A DNA stretch of 20,899 nucleotides from Folioceros fuciformis (GCA_049999805.1 JBNGIO010006248.1:1-20899), one strand, 5' to 3'; positions 9,412-20,899 are shown, numbered from the stretch's first letter. Numbers and translations are program-made. The notes: generated by a model from the sequence alone, not told the origin.

Positions 9412-12400
9412 ATGGCGGAGGCCAGAGCAGGGCTTCCCTTTGCCGCCCCGCCGGGCCACGGGCTGGACTCGCTCGCAGCTGCTGCCGCGGCGGAGGGGAA
9501 GGGAGCGGTACCCGGAGCCATGGCTGTAGCGGCAGGAGGAGCCGCCCTTGCGCTGGTTCCGGGAAAGCCCGACTCTCCTGGAGCATGCAGGATCGATGTG
9601 CGGGTGCAGGCGCAGCTTGTGGCCGCGCAGCCGGTGCCGGTGCACCGGCCTGATCTCTGGGGACTGCTCACCGCGGTGTCGGACAAGGCCAGGAAGCGAC
9701 CACAGGTACGCGCGCTCTGGCGGTTTTTTTTTCGGTGTTTTTTTTTTTTGGCAAGAGGAGGAATTGGAAGTCGGTTGGATGCGGTTCGTTGGAATTGGAG
9801 GTTTTGTCGTCGGATGGAATTGGTCGGTGGGGCTGTAGGCGCGGGGATTGAGCCTCTGCTGTCTGTGGAATTTTGTTTGTTGCAGGGACATCATATTATG
9901 CTGTACAGTGTGGAGCACATGCTGGGACGCGTGGTGAAGGAAGTGAGCTGCTCGTTTGATTCGCCGAATGTGAGCGGAAAACATTGTAAGATTTCGAGGA
10001 AAGTTGTGGCGGTTAATGGAAGCGTCAAGCCGATGCAGGCCGATTACGCGCTCGTGCCGGGGGAACGGATTGTGGTCATGGTGAAGGACTCGAGGTGAGG
10101 AGCCGTTGCTGCCGGCAATTTCGAGGCTATGTGTGTGCTGGACGCTGGCACGAAGTTTGATGGTGTGTCACTTTTCCCTACCAGTTCGAATGGGACTTTT
10201 ATCAATCAGCAACGACTGAGGAGGGAGGGGCCGGAGGAATGTTTAAAGCATGGAGACCTCATATCTCTGGTCGGATTACCTGAGCAGGGTGAGGTTTGTC
10301 GCATGGAAATGTTTCCAGCTTGAAAAACTAGTTAGTCATGGCGTGGCGGTGATCGACTAACATCTGTTTTCCTGTACTGCAGAGAATGCCTTCACGTTTG
10401 TGTATAGGGATGTGGCTGCAGCTCCGAAGCCTTCTATTCCGCAGGAGGTTCCCGATGCACCTAAACAGGGCGTTAAGAGGAAGGTGGCCGCAGGAAAGAG
10501 TAAGTTGAATGCTTGCAGGCGTCTTACAATGCTAACAGAGGTCTTAACCGGGAATGCTACTGTTTCCTTTTTCTGTTATGTTTCTGGGAGTGAGAGAGGT
10601 GCCCCTCTCTTATGTTAGTCGGTGTTCATACTTCTGTGCAGGTGATCAACCTGAAAATGATGCTGCTTGGGATGGAAAAAGAATGAAAGGACTTCTTGTT
10701 GGTGGCCCCGATGGACCTGTTTCTTTGGATGACGTCCGCAGACTTCAACGGTCTAATGAGGTATGTTGTAATGTGCTGGAATTGGGTGAGGAGGAAGTTC
10801 GAGACGGTGCTCGGTTAACATCGGAAGATGTACGGGCCTCGGAATGCTGAGTTGCTTCATTCACTGCAGGAGTTACGTCAGCAACTTGAGGAACATGTCT
10901 TAACCATTGAGAAAATGCGAGCAGAGTTCAGAGCTGCCGAAGGCCGGCATGAGACAGTGAGCTAACTTAACTCATGGCTTGCTTGGTGCCCGAAGAGGAG
11001 CCCTGCTTTTCGACCGGTGTGGTCGTTTGTCGTATTGGATGTGTGTGCTGAATTAGCCTGAGGCGAGCTCAAGGCATCACTTTCAGTCCAAGGATTATTC
11101 TAATGGTGCAGATTCTGATTTTCATGTTTTGGCTTGTGGAAGCAGGAACTGAAAGAGCTCAAAGCATCTATCTCAGCCAGATTCGCAGCTGAAATTGATA
11201 TGAAGTCTAGGGAACTTGAGCAGAACAAGAAGGAGATGGAGGATATGGCGGCCACCTCTATGCAGCAGCAGAGCGTGATGGAAGACCTCAATCAAAGACT
11301 TGCAGCTGCGTCTCAATCCCGTGTGGATGCTGAAGAGCTAATCCAAAGGTACGGATGTGAAGATGATCTTGAGTGCCCTTGTAGTAAGTGAGCAACCTGT
11401 GGTTCTGAAAGTCTTGTTCTATCTGACCCATGATTGTCTGCTGCAGTCAAAAGACAAACATTGCAGATCTTGAAAAGCGATTAGAAGATGAACGAAATGA
11501 GAGACAGAGGGAAAATGAAGATTCACAAATTGCCTTAAAAGTTTCTGTGGATAAGGTGCGGGCAGAAGCTGCTGAGGAGCTTAAGCAGCAGGCACAGGTT
11601 GCTGCAAAGCAACAGAAGCAACAGCAGGACACCATATATGAGCTGCAGGTCTGATCTTTTGGTCAGGCTGAAGGATGTAGTTTGAACGTGCAGCTGAGGC
11701 CCACTGTACACGTTATAACGTTGTGGGACATGTGCAGGAGGCAGATAAGGAGAATCGCCGCCTGACTGAGAGTCTGAGAGTTAAACTGGTAATTTCAACC
11801 GTGAGCTTGCTCCAAGACTCTCCTGCTCCATATAGGCGTCGCCTTTTGGATGTTAAGAATTGTTCCAATGGATGTAAATGCATCAGGAAAAGGAGAGAGA
11901 AGCGCTGGTGAACTCCGAAGAAAGGTACAGAAGATTGGAAGCCCAGCTCCAGGATGAACGAAATTCTTCTGAGTCTGCTAGGAAAGTAAGTGCTGCGTGC
12001 ACTCTGTTTGCTTGAATCTGTAAAGCTGTATTCTTTGTCTAGATGCTTTGCTTTTGTACTCTCTAGGGTGAGCGTATCCTCTCATCTCACCTATTGCATT
12101 GTATAGAGAGCAGCTGACAGGGAACAGGAGTTGGAAAACATCAACAAGGAGCTGGAAAATGAGAAGGTGAAATCTAGCACCCATGGTAGATTTTGCTTCT
12201 CCATAGATAGCTATTCCCGTGACAAGGTCATAGGAAGATTCCAACTGCAGGTGCTATCTGTGGTGGACTATGAGTCATGGACAGTAGCTGATTACGTGTT
12301 GCTGAACGAACCACAGAAAGCGAAAGACGCTGCAACAGACAAGGCCTCAGTATTGGAGCTCGAAATGGAAACAGCTATTAGGGAGTTGGCACTGGAAAAA

Positions 12401-14183
12401 CGGCGGTTGCAAGGAGCACGAGAGCGAATCGTCCTCAGGTTATTTTTTTGATGTGGATTTGAGCATGTTACATGAACAGTTTCAGGTGAAGAAAAAGATG
12501 ATGGGAGACCCATTTGTCAGTTGTGATATTAACTTGCGAGTGCTTTCTCCCAGCAGAGAAACTCAACTTCGAGCATTCCACTCCACTGCTGAAGAAATTG
12601 CGTCTTTGCAACAGAAGCAGCAGGAGCAACTCAAAGGAATGCTGAGGACACTGGAAGATGGTGAAGGTGAGACTGATGCAATAAGGACTCAAGCCATTGT
12701 GGATATAAAATGTCCAGAACTTGGTGATGAGAGATCTGGTAGCTATGGAGACAGGACAAAAGTTTCGGAAACTGTAAATAAGGAACCGAACCCTTCAGGG
12801 GTTAATGTGCGGACAGCAAGTGAGTCTGATTACGCCGCATTGCAAGCTGACACCCACACGAGCAAAGAAGGCAATGGATCTACTCCTGCTGTGGTAGCGA
12901 AGGACAACAATGAAGGCAGCTTTGATGAGCAGGATCTCTCTGAAAAGGCAGAGTTACATGTTGATACCCAGCAAGAGTGGGGAGGTGGTGAGACACAAGA
13001 CTGTTCAGTAGTTGCTGATTCGGAGTCAGATACATCAATGGCTGGAGATCTGGATGTTGTACAGGACACATTGATCGACGAGGCTGATTCCAAGGGAATC
13101 TCCAGCTCTCTAGTATGCCCCCTGGATGTGCTCAAGACGCAATTGGTGGACCTTGAAACCATGCAGAGGCTGGAAAGAGTTGATGCGGCTGCCGAGCAAC
13201 ATCAGGATTTTGAATGTTCTCCTATGGGAAGCCCTCCTGCTCGTTTCTCATTTCGGAGGGTGTCACTTAACGGTGGGAAAGATACACCCAGCTCTGGCTG
13301 CCTAGCCAATGTAAATATTGGGCAGCAGGAAGCTGGAAATGGTAGAGGAAAGATCACTGAAGTTCACAGCTCTGATAGATGTGCCGACGTAATTCCGGCG
13401 GAAACCATGCTTGTAGATGAAGAATCTCCCAAGACCTTCCCGTGTTGGGAAGCCCCTAGCACTCATGTCTTTGAGAGGAACGAGGGCAAGGAAAATATGG
13501 AAGGAGCAAACCGTGCAGGAGAGGAGAGAAGTGGGCTTCAACCTGCAAGACTTGATCATTTTGGTGCCTTCCAGATAGGAAGAGAAGGTAAGTCTTTGAA
13601 CGGCGCGCTTCTTGACACCAGAAGTCCGCTGGACTTGAAGATAGAATCAGCAGTGGTGGCAATCCGACAAGATACAGGAAACTTAATAGCGTCTGAGGTA
13701 CCGGGCAGCTGGGCGGTAAGCTCAGCTTCCGAACCGAATGCCACTAAGCAGGACAACCACCTATCTGGTGAACCTTTAGGGCTATGCTACCCAAAAGACA
13801 GCGAAGGACGAAGTGAGGAGCAAGCTGGCGCGCAGACTGAGTCGAGCCAAGGGGGAACCAGCGACAATGAGCCATCAAGAGTTGGTGCCCCAGGCTCAAT
13901 TCTGATACCAGCCACCCAGATGGCTTCCCAGGATGCGAGAAACAGTCAAAGCTCTTCCCAGCAAAGGAGCTACTCACCACCTGATCGCGAGCGCGTGGCG
14001 CTGAACGAGATGCTGACAATTGTGGCTCCCGAGCTAGGAAATCTACAAGGAATTCAGGCACTGGAAGAAGTGGCCCCAGATTCCGAGGAGAGCACAGATG
14101 AGGATGTTGACGACGACGACGAAGAGGGGTCAGGATTCGTCGAGCGGCCAAGGATGCGAGCTGGAATCGGGAGTCAAGGCTGA
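9412..14183 (+). CDS. FHA-domain, coiled-coil protein (At2g45460-like), 13 exons
   Basis: Exons are 9412-9705, 9886-10094, 10185-10288, 10383-10499, 10642-10760, 10870-10956, 11146-11348, 11447-11648, 11738-11788, 11887-11985, 12107-12166, 12317-12438 and 12557-14183, giving about 1097 residues. An Ala/Gly-rich leader precedes an FHA domain at about 75-215. Its phosphothreonine-binding signature is intact: Gly112-Arg113, Ser128-x2-His131 and Asn170-Gly171-Thr (SSNGTFIN), the last built across the exon 2/3 join. Residues about 279-640 are a long charged coiled coil in small exons. The conserved segment LRAFHSTAEEI...QQEQLKGMLRTLED opens exon 13. The remaining 500 or so residues are polar and low in conservation, ending in an acidic run (about 1070-1085). 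The order matches a plant FHA/coiled-coil family typified, from memory, by Arabidopsis At2g45460, whose role is not well known. FHA domains bind phosphothreonine peptides, so a nuclear or scaffold role is inferred. Confidence 0.88.
12167..12316 (+). other. Intron 11 of the FHA gene, open and divisible by three
   Basis: This intron is 150 bp, starts GTGAAA and ends CCACAG. It contains no stop in the frame of the flanking exons. If kept, it would insert 50 residues between the coiled-coil segments NKELENEK and KAKDAATDK. Family similarity runs across the spliced join, so splicing is the default reading. Confidence 0.6.
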
Positions 14184-15294
14184 CTGTGTCCTACGACAGG
14201 GAGTGTCGTGTGGGTGAACACCTCTCAGGAAGGATGGAAGTGAAGAGGCAAGTGGCTAGGAGTTACGTGATCCCGATATGTACAGTAGGTCCACACATGG
14301 GCAAGTACGATCGGACAAGCACCAATTGTGAGGTGAGGCCACCCCCAACTACCTACCGCATTGAAGGGAGCTGTAGCAAAATGATTGGCTTCGTGAGACG
14401 GTGCCCGATTCGTTAAAACGCGATGGGGGATCGGGGGTGAGAGTGAGGTGGCAGGTGATGGGAATTGGGATGTCTGGCTGAGCTTGCCCGGGGCCTCTCT
14501 GTGGTCGGATTGCTGGGGAGAACAGTAGCCTATTTAGAACGCGAACTAAACTCCCTCCCGTTTCGTATTAGACTACGGTAAGAAGGTCCCGCGTGCATGT
14601 TAAAGTTTCCGCCAAAAACAGACAAATCCAAAACGATGCCGGCGTCTAATAGCCGAGGTTGTCGTCTCACGCTGTGTCCGATGCCCTGCATCCGTGCAGG
14701 TCGTTAGATCTGATGAACCATGTAGAGCAAAACTGAGCAGAGCAGAGCTTCACTTTCGCGGGCAACCACTCTCTCTCTCCGTCCCCCCGCTTTGATTTGA
14801 TTTCTGCAAAGCAAAACTGTCTCCATCGCCGCACCAAGTCTTGACTCTCATACATACAGACAGGTCGACTAATCTCAAATTCAGGACCAGGTCGTGCTCG
14901 CCTCGAGCTCTAGCTTGTCTTCGGCTGTGCATTGGGCTTGAATGAATAGCAGATCCGAGTAGTCCTGTTCCTGATCGCCTCTTTGCGCCAGCTCCCAGGG
15001 CCCCGCCCATGGGGAGCTCACTGTGCCATGTGGAGAGCAGCAGAAGCGGAAGCAGCGCGGAAGGTGTAGGCCCAGCAGCAGCAGGCCAGGTCCGTTGGGG
15101 CGTCGTGGTGTGTGGCGGAGTGTGGTGTGCGCCTTCAATTGTTTACCAGTGAGGCCCATTGTGGAGTCTGGGCTTTCTGGGACAGTCCTCCCCTCCAGAT
15201 GAGCCCTAGAGCAGGGCTGAGAGGCTGCCAATTCTGAGGCAGCCCAGCTCAACCCGGCCCATCCCGGCAGCAGCGGCATGCCCCGCCTTCACCC
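14184..15294. other. Intergenic: FHA 3' UTR and CHUP1 promoter/5' UTR
   Basis: About 1.1 kb without a supportable gene. A weak TATA-like CTATTTAGA lies near 14530. The stretch 14880-15290 is GC-rich and may be CHUP1 5' UTR. Small frames on both strands look like composition artefacts. Confidence 0.4.
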
Positions 15295-18200
15295 ATGTTA
15301 ATTCGAGTGGGACTCGCTGTCACTTGCTCCGTCGCAGCTTTCACTCTTACCCATCTTAAGAACAGGCGCGACCATGCTGCACCGGGTGCGCTGCTGCTCT
15401 CATCTTTCTTCTCCGTCGTCCTCTTCGCCCACCGCCTTGCCAGATTTGCGATGTTGGGTTTGTTGGGTTTTGTTGGGTGGGGTTGAAATCTTCCTTTCTG
15501 GGTACGGGTGCAGAGAGTGACGGTGGCAAAGATGAGGAGGAGTATACCCAGCAGGTCTTCGCTTACGTCTCGGTGGACTCTTCAGCACCGAAAGAGGAGG
15601 TTTGCTCTTTCCGCGTCTCTGCTGTTTTGCTACTTGTGTCCCTTCGGTTGGTGGTAGATGGTGCTGGATCTGATTCCGAATGAATGGATGTGGAATTTGA
15701 CAAAATTGTTGATGTTGCTGTTGCTGTCGCTGTCGCAGGAGGAGGAGGAGGTGAAGTGTGTCAACACCGTAAGCCCATCTCGGAGTAGGAAGAGTGTGTT
15801 TGGAAGTCAAGATGGGGAGCAGCTCCTGCTTCCCGAGTTTGAGGATATTTTTACAGAGAATTTGGACTTTCCTTCGGATGCTGCTGATCTTGGCAGCACA
15901 CATGATGTTTCTGCACAAAAAGACAGGGAGACCACGACTCTCAGGAAGGGACGAGGTGAGACCTTGGACGTGGGGAGCACTGAGACTAGTCCAGGTAAGG
16001 AGCAGAGTACGCCCAGGACTAGGATTAGGGGCCAGCGTGTGGGGAGTTTAGTTGAGGAGTGGAGCAGTAGAGTTAGTGATGCTGGGGTGGCCCGGAAGAG
16101 GCTGGCTGATGTTCTCAGCCGGAATGAGTCGGGCTCGGATGCAGAAGCACACGCTGATGGGCAGCAAGGGGATATCACTTTGGATACCAGTTTTACGGAC
16201 TATGTGGACTCCTTGGCGGATGATGCTGCTGAGCTAATGCAGTTGAGGGCTCTTGTGAAGGAGTTGCAGGAGAGGGAGATCAAACTTGAGGGCGAGCTGT
16301 TGGAGTACTATGGCCTGCAAGAAAGGGAGGAGGACTTCGAGCTTATGGAAAGGGAGCTGAAGCAGAAGACGGCCCAGATAGGTAGGCTCAATGCTGAGAT
16401 AGACGCTCTGCAGGAGCAGGGAGCACTTTTTCAGGCTCAGATCACTACCATCCAAGGTCAAAATCTGGAGTATAGGTCGAAAATCGCTGGATTGCAAGCC
16501 CAGGATACCAGTCGAGGAGATGCCCTGGGAAGTTTGAAGAAGCAGTTAGAAGAAACCAGGGTGTTGAATCAGGGCCTTCAGGCGCAGACCACAGAGCTTA
16601 GTGCTAAGGTTGCTGCCATGCAGGCGCAAGAGCTCAAATATCGACTCAAGGTTGCAAGCTTGCAGGCCCAGGATAGCAGTGATGAAGCAGGGAAGAAGTA
16701 CGGGGCTGACACCGGCACTGTCGAATCTCTGAGAAAGCAGTTAGAGGAGAGCAAGAAACTGAATGCGGAGCTCCAGAAACAAGTCCACAGTGACACGGGG
16801 CAGGCCAAGGCACAGCTTCTCATGCTCAAGCAGAAGGTGGCCTCGCTTGAGATGAAGGGCCAAGATCGGATCAAAAAGGACTTGGAGACTGAGAAGAAGC
16901 TACAGTCCCTCAAAGAGCTCGAGGTCGAGGTCGTGGAGTTGCGTCGCACAAATAAGGAACTTCAGCATCAGAAGAGAGAAATGACAGTAAGGCTTGCGAC
17001 CGCTGAGTCTGAAGTACACACTCTGTCCAACATCACTGAGGTACGATGCTCCATTTGTTGTACTTGTTTGCTGGCATAGAGCTCTGAACCCCGTGAAGGC
17101 GTTGCTCAGGATGGTGGTATTGTCCTCTGCAGAGTGAGCTTGTGGCACGAGCCGAAGCTGAAACTGCTGCTTTAAGGCATATTAATCAAGATCTGTACAA
17201 GCAAGTTGAAGGGTTGCAGATGAACCGGTTCAGTGAGGTCGAAGAGTTGGTATACCTGCGGTGGGTAAATGCCTGTCTTCGTTATGAGCTCCGCAATTAC
17301 AAGGCTCCGCCAGGCAAGTATACAGCAATGGACCTGAACAAAAGCCTCAGTCCCAAGTCCCAAGAGAGAGCTAAGCAGCTCATGCTTGATTATGCTGGAC
17401 CTGATCTGTCCCGTCACAAGGAGCAGGCAGAGAGTGGCTACGATAGTGAGTCCTCACAATCAACTGCATCTGAAACACCTGACGCTGATTTGGGTTACGA
17501 CTTTCCATCGGGCCCCATCAAGAAGAAGGGTGGTCTCATGAAGAGACTGAAAAGATGGAGTAGTAGAAGTAAGGATGACTTGATGGACACTGCTAGTATG
17601 CCTTCGTCAGGAACTCATAGTGCAGGGAACAGTCCAGGGCGGAGTTTCAGCGGTGTCAGTGTTGGATCCAAAGGCCCACTTGAAGCTTTGATGCTAAGAA
17701 ACTCGAGCGAGGCTGTCGAAATTACGTCTTATGGTGGCAGGAAACAGGAGGATGGTGGGGATCGCACTGAGAATCAGCTCATCAGCAAACTGAAAATGCC
17801 GAAGAAGAAATCAGAGGGACCCAGTGTCGCTGAGTCTTTCCAGCTCATGTCTAAGGTATCAGGCAATGAGCTTGAAAAGTATCCGGCATTCAAGGACAGA
17901 CACAAACTAGCTGTTCAGAGAGAACAGGACATCAAGGAGAAAGCTGAAGAGGTAGCAGCGAGCAAGCGTCCTGAAGCAGCAGCCAAGATGACGCCCGCAG
18001 AAGTGGAAAAGAGGGAGCTCAGAAAAGCTAAACCACCTCCCAAACCTACAGGGCCACCACCTACAGCAGCCCAAGCGTTACAAAAGGGTCTAGGCAAAGG
18101 TATCCCTCCACCTCCACCACCACCTCCAGGTGGCCCACCACCGCCACCCCCTCCTCCAGGGGCCCCTCTACCTCCAGGTGTACCACCCCCTCCTCCTCCG

Positions 18201-19619
18201 CCTCCTCTAGGTGGTTTGGGTAAGCTGCAGAGTGGTAACAAGATGCAGAGAGCTCCAGAGGTCGTTGAATTCTATCAGTCTTTGATGAAACGTGACCAAA
18301 AGGCAAGTGCCGGAGCTGCTGGTCTCAAAGGCAACTCAGCAGATGCCCGCAGTAGCATGATCGGAGAAATCGAGAACCGCTCTGCACATCTTCTAGCTGT
18401 GAGTGTGCTTGTCTACCCATGGCTTGCTCTTGGCTTGTATGCTTTGAGGATTTTATAGCAACCTCTTCTGGACTTGAGAGTTCCTTAAGTTGTATCTCAT
18501 TCTTTTAATTCTGCAGATTAAAGCAGATGTGGAGACACAAGGTGAGTTCGTCCAGTCTCTGGCGACTGAAGTACGAGCCGCTGTCTACTCAAACATTGAG
18601 GATGTCGTTGCTTTTGTCAACTGGCTTGACGATGAGCTTTCCTTCCTTGTAAGGATGTGTTAAAGCTTCCTCTTCTTTCTGGCTGTTTGGATTTGCGCTG
18701 AAGATCTGAAGCCTAGTCCATGTTCTCTACAGGTGGATGAGCGAGCTGTATTGAAGCATTTTGATTGGCCCGAGGGCAAGGCGGATGCACTACGAGAAGC
18801 TGCTTTCGAATACCAAGATTTGGAGAAGCTGGCCAATGAAGTGGCAGGCTTTGAGGATGATCTCCGAGTACCGAGTGATTCTTCCCTGAAAAAGATGCTT
18901 GCTGTACTGGAAAAGTAAGGAACCTTGGATCGTGATTGAGATGTGAATGGTCGGGTCGCTGGCAGTATGTGCACCTGAGAAAGTGGGAATGGTTGCTGAC
19001 CTCTCTCATGTCGATATGCAGGGTGGAGAACGCTGTGTATGGCCTCCTCCGGACCAGAGACATGGCCGTAGCCCGATACAAGGAGTTCAGCATACCGTCC
19101 TACTGGTTGCTTGATTCTGGATTGATAGGCAAAGTAAGTTATATCCTCCGTGGTTCATCTTCAAGTCTTACTACTTCCATTCAGAGTCAGGATCTTCGGG
19201 AACGGCCAGTCTTTCTAACTTTCAATCGGAATGTGTTGTGAACTCCAGATCAAACTTTCCGCTGTTCGACTGGCACAGTTGTATATGAAGAGAGTAGCGC
19301 ATGAGCTGGACACTCTGAGCTTTAATCCAGAAAAGGAGCATGTGCGAGAATTCCTACTTCTTCAAGGTGTTCGATTCGCCTTCCGGGTTCATCAGGTGAG
19401 AAATTCCGCCAACCTCCAACCCGCCTGATTTCATGTTTGTCCTAATTGGTCAACCGTCTTGATAAACTGCTCTCTCACCGTCGCTCTGCGCCCTGGTTCC
19501 AGTTTGCTGGTGGATTTGACCAAGAAACCATGCGTGCCTTTGAAGAGCTGCGTAACCGGGCGCGAGCTCCGGCAGCTGCAGCCGATGTCGAGGAAGAAGA
19601 GGAACAACAACAGGAGTGA
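15295..19619 (+). CDS. CHUP1: CHUP1, chloroplast-positioning actin-binding protein, nine exons
   Basis: Exons are 15295-15385, 15514-15554, 15739-17040, 17133-18398, 18517-18648, 18733-18914, 19022-19133, 19249-19395 and 19503-19619, giving about 1129 residues (Arabidopsis CHUP1 is about 1004). Order: the outer-envelope anchor MLIRVGLAVTCSVAAFTL; an acidic run EEEEVK at 45-50; LPEFEDIFTENLDFP at about 75; a coiled coil about 216-515 starting LVKELQEREIKLEGELLEYY; the conserved RFSEVEELVYLRWVNACLRY near 510-529; a basic region; a polyproline stretch about 802-838 (profilin-binding type); then the conserved C-terminal domain from KMQRAPEVVEFYQSLMKR through HFDWPEGKADALREAAFEYQ to the end. CHUP1 sits on the chloroplast outer envelope, links it to the plasma membrane and promotes short chloroplast-actin filaments for light-driven relocation downstream of phototropins. 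All functional regions are present. An internal duplication lengthens the coiled coil. Exons 1 and 2 were joined by phase (Pro-Glu at the join) and are less certain than the rest. Confidence 0.96.
15452..15482 (+). repeat. G/T-rich (TGTTGGGTTT)n repeat in CHUP1 intron 1
   Basis: Three copies of TGTTGGGT, separated by one to three T residues, lie in the intron between exons 1 and 2. They are telomere-like in composition but do not match the plant telomere unit TTTAGGG. Confidence 0.7.
16468..16790 (+). repeat. Tandem duplication inside the CHUP1 coiled coil
   Basis: Codons from 16468 (EYRSKIAGLQAQD) recur from 16636 (KYRLKVASLQAQD), an offset of exactly 168 bp or 56 residues. The following LKKQLEETRVLNQGLQAQ is matched by LRKQLEESKKLNAELQKQ, with about nine extra residues in the second copy. 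A shorter match (FQAQITTIQGQ) precedes the first copy. Confidence 0.75.
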
Positions 19620-20737
19620 TTCCAAGTTCGAAGATCCGTTTCTCTGGAGGTTCACATTTCTCCACATGTACAACCACAATTGATTGTGATGTCGCGCCGG
19701 TGCACGACACTGCATCGCCAGCAACTCGGCCGTCACTGGTCTCATGTCCCCGGCCTTTTTGCCAATTTTCGTTACAAAACTGAGGAGCATCGGACCCATG
19801 TATGTATCACAATGTCCATGCCACTGGTGTAAGGTTATAGTGCTGTTAACTCTTTGGAATGGCGTCCTCCCTGGAATTTTCTTCCAAACCTCAAGGCCGT
19901 CCTGTAAGAACAAAAGGCGCGGAAATGGCCTGGGTGTGTGCCACCCCTGCGGGCGAAGGCTAGGCATCGTCCACACAACCTTCGTCAACTGTCAACCGGG
20001 GGTACACGAAATGTATTTGTTGCAGCTATGAACTATACGTGATATTACAAGCTCATGATACTCTATTATTTTCGAAACAGTATTTAATTTTTCCTTTCCT
20101 ATACATATGGCGCATTTCAAACAACCCTTTTCAATTGGCATTCAAAAATCTCTCGAGGGCCGTCCATGTTGAAACACTTCACTATAGCTATTATTTTCTA
20201 CCATTTTAGGGTTTATAGCATCATTAATTAAAAGAATTATATTTATTTAATTTTCAAGTTATAAAATAAAATAACTCATAAAAAGATTATGAAACATTAT
20301 GCATGAGAAATAATTTTATTGGAAAAGAGATCAATCCATCAAGAACAACCTTCAAAGGTCAAAGGGGACCAACTCTTCTATTCTTTTCCATCTCAATGGG
20401 GCACATATTTTCATGTTGTTTTTAGAATGTTCCTTTCACGACTTGATGTGAGAAATAATCATTTGATGACGCTTAAACCTGCAAACACTGACGTACCTCC
20501 TTTTCGCACATCCCATTCACAATGAAATAAATGGAGACCAGAAAAACCCCTACAAACGTACTATAGTCGAAGAAACTATAATTAATTGCCTGAGGTCAGG
20601 GCAACTGTTGGATTACCCATGACACGTAACGACGAATTTTAGCTCGTAAGATATCCCGACGACTGCGGGTCGTTTCAAGAAGGGATAAACGCGTCCGTTT
20701 GTGTTCTGCAACGCGTCATGAGATCCGTGAGTCGAAA
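19620..20737. other. Intergenic: CHUP1 3' UTR, AT-rich block, next gene's promoter
   Basis: About 1.1 kb with no supportable gene. From about 20030 to 20340 the sequence is strongly AT-rich (runs such as TTAATTAAAAGAATTATATT) and very unlike the GC-rich surroundings. I find no terminal inverted repeats or transposase. It could be a degraded element, a matrix-attachment-like region or ordinary spacer. AAATAAA near 20525 could be a TATA-like element for the next gene. Confidence 0.4.
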
Positions 20738-20789
20738 ATGGAGATGGACATCCAGGGGGACGGGGAAGCGAAGGGAGTGGAATCCATGA
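20718..20789 (+). promoter_or_regulatory. Overlapping upstream ORF at the ankyrin-like gene
   Basis: An ATG at 20718, 20 bp before the chosen start and out of frame with it, opens a 23-codon frame that runs past the main ATG and stops at 20787-20789. If included in the mRNA it would compete with the main start. Confidence 0.3.
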
Positions 20790-20899
20790 TGTTGCTGCAC
20801 CAGGCAGCGAGGGACAACGATGTGGAGCGAACCGTGGCGATGTTGGCGGAGGCGGAGGGAGCTGGGCCCGTGATGGTGGCGGACGAGGCTGGGCGGCTG
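20738..20899 (+). CDS. Ankyrin-repeat-like protein, N-terminus only (partial)
   Basis: The first 54 codons are open to the window edge. The start region MEMDIQGDGEAKGVESM is followed by MLLHQAARDNDVERTVAMLAE, which fits the first ankyrin-repeat helix pair (LHxAARxxDxxxVxxLL). The VADEAGR that follows fits the loop into the next repeat. Methionines at codons 3, 17 and 18 are alternative starts. Codon use is GC-rich like the CHUP1 gene. The rest of the protein is beyond the window, so the subfamily cannot be told. Confidence 0.6.
   Translation, partial: MEMDIQGDGEAKGVESMMLLHQAARDNDVERTVAMLAEAEGAGPVMVADEAGRL

Noticed and set aside
9094-9984. 296-codon minus-strand frame opposite the start of the FHA gene
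   Set aside because: Its length comes from the stop-free 5-bp repeat and GC-rich exon 1 on the other strand. The protein is low-complexity and matches nothing.
14186-14416. Small plus-strand frame after the FHA stop
   Set aside because: It has no family resemblance and follows the FHA stop codon closely, as expected for 3' UTR.
15452-15482. Interstitial telomere repeat
   Set aside because: The G/T-rich unit resembles telomeric DNA only in composition. It lacks the TTTAGGG unit and has three irregular copies.
19431-19988. 185-codon minus-strand frame
   Set aside because: It is antisense to the last CHUP1 exon and 3' UTR, with no recognisable domain.

Overview
The window is nuclear DNA of a green plant in the streptophyte lineage: a land plant or a close algal relative, more likely a non-seed plant. 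The evidence is an unmistakable CHUP1 (chloroplast-positioning protein) gene, an OEP16-4-like plastid-envelope gene, a steroleosin-type short-chain dehydrogenase, and a TORNADO1/ROCO-like leucine-rich-repeat gene. All are split by GT-AG introns, most of them only about 80-350 bp long. I cannot name the species.

Layout. (1) 125-1733, minus strand: the first coding exon of an AT-rich LRR gene that runs into a split P-loop; the rest lies off the left edge. (2) About 1821-4000: no gene, but a badly decayed tandem repeat with a period near 375 bp, lying between two divergently transcribed genes. (3) 4811-6321, plus: a six-exon gene of small exons encoding a 141-residue OEP16-4/PRAT channel-like protein, visible only after splicing. 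(4) 7026-8699, plus: a six-exon 354-residue hydroxysteroid-dehydrogenase-like SDR whose catalytic lysine position reads Asn. (5) 9412-14183, plus: a 13-exon, about 1097-residue FHA plus coiled-coil protein. (6) 15295-19619, plus: a nine-exon CHUP1 of about 1129 residues. (7) 20738 to the right edge, plus: the start of an ankyrin-like gene.

The exon joins given here were worked out by hand from splice signals, reading phase and protein similarity. They preserve frame throughout and give family-typical protein lengths. The genes do not form an operon-like unit. Two products (OEP16-4-like and CHUP1) belong to the chloroplast outer envelope; the SDR probably sits on lipid droplets or ER; the LRR, FHA and ankyrin proteins look regulatory.

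I found no transposase, reverse transcriptase, tRNA, rRNA or CRISPR array. I see no clearly new biological system. The items most worth a second look are the decayed 375-bp array, the SDR active-site substitution, a 56-residue (eight-heptad) duplication in the CHUP1 coiled coil, an intron in the FHA gene that could be retained in frame, and the recurrence of 5-bp microsatellites across the window.
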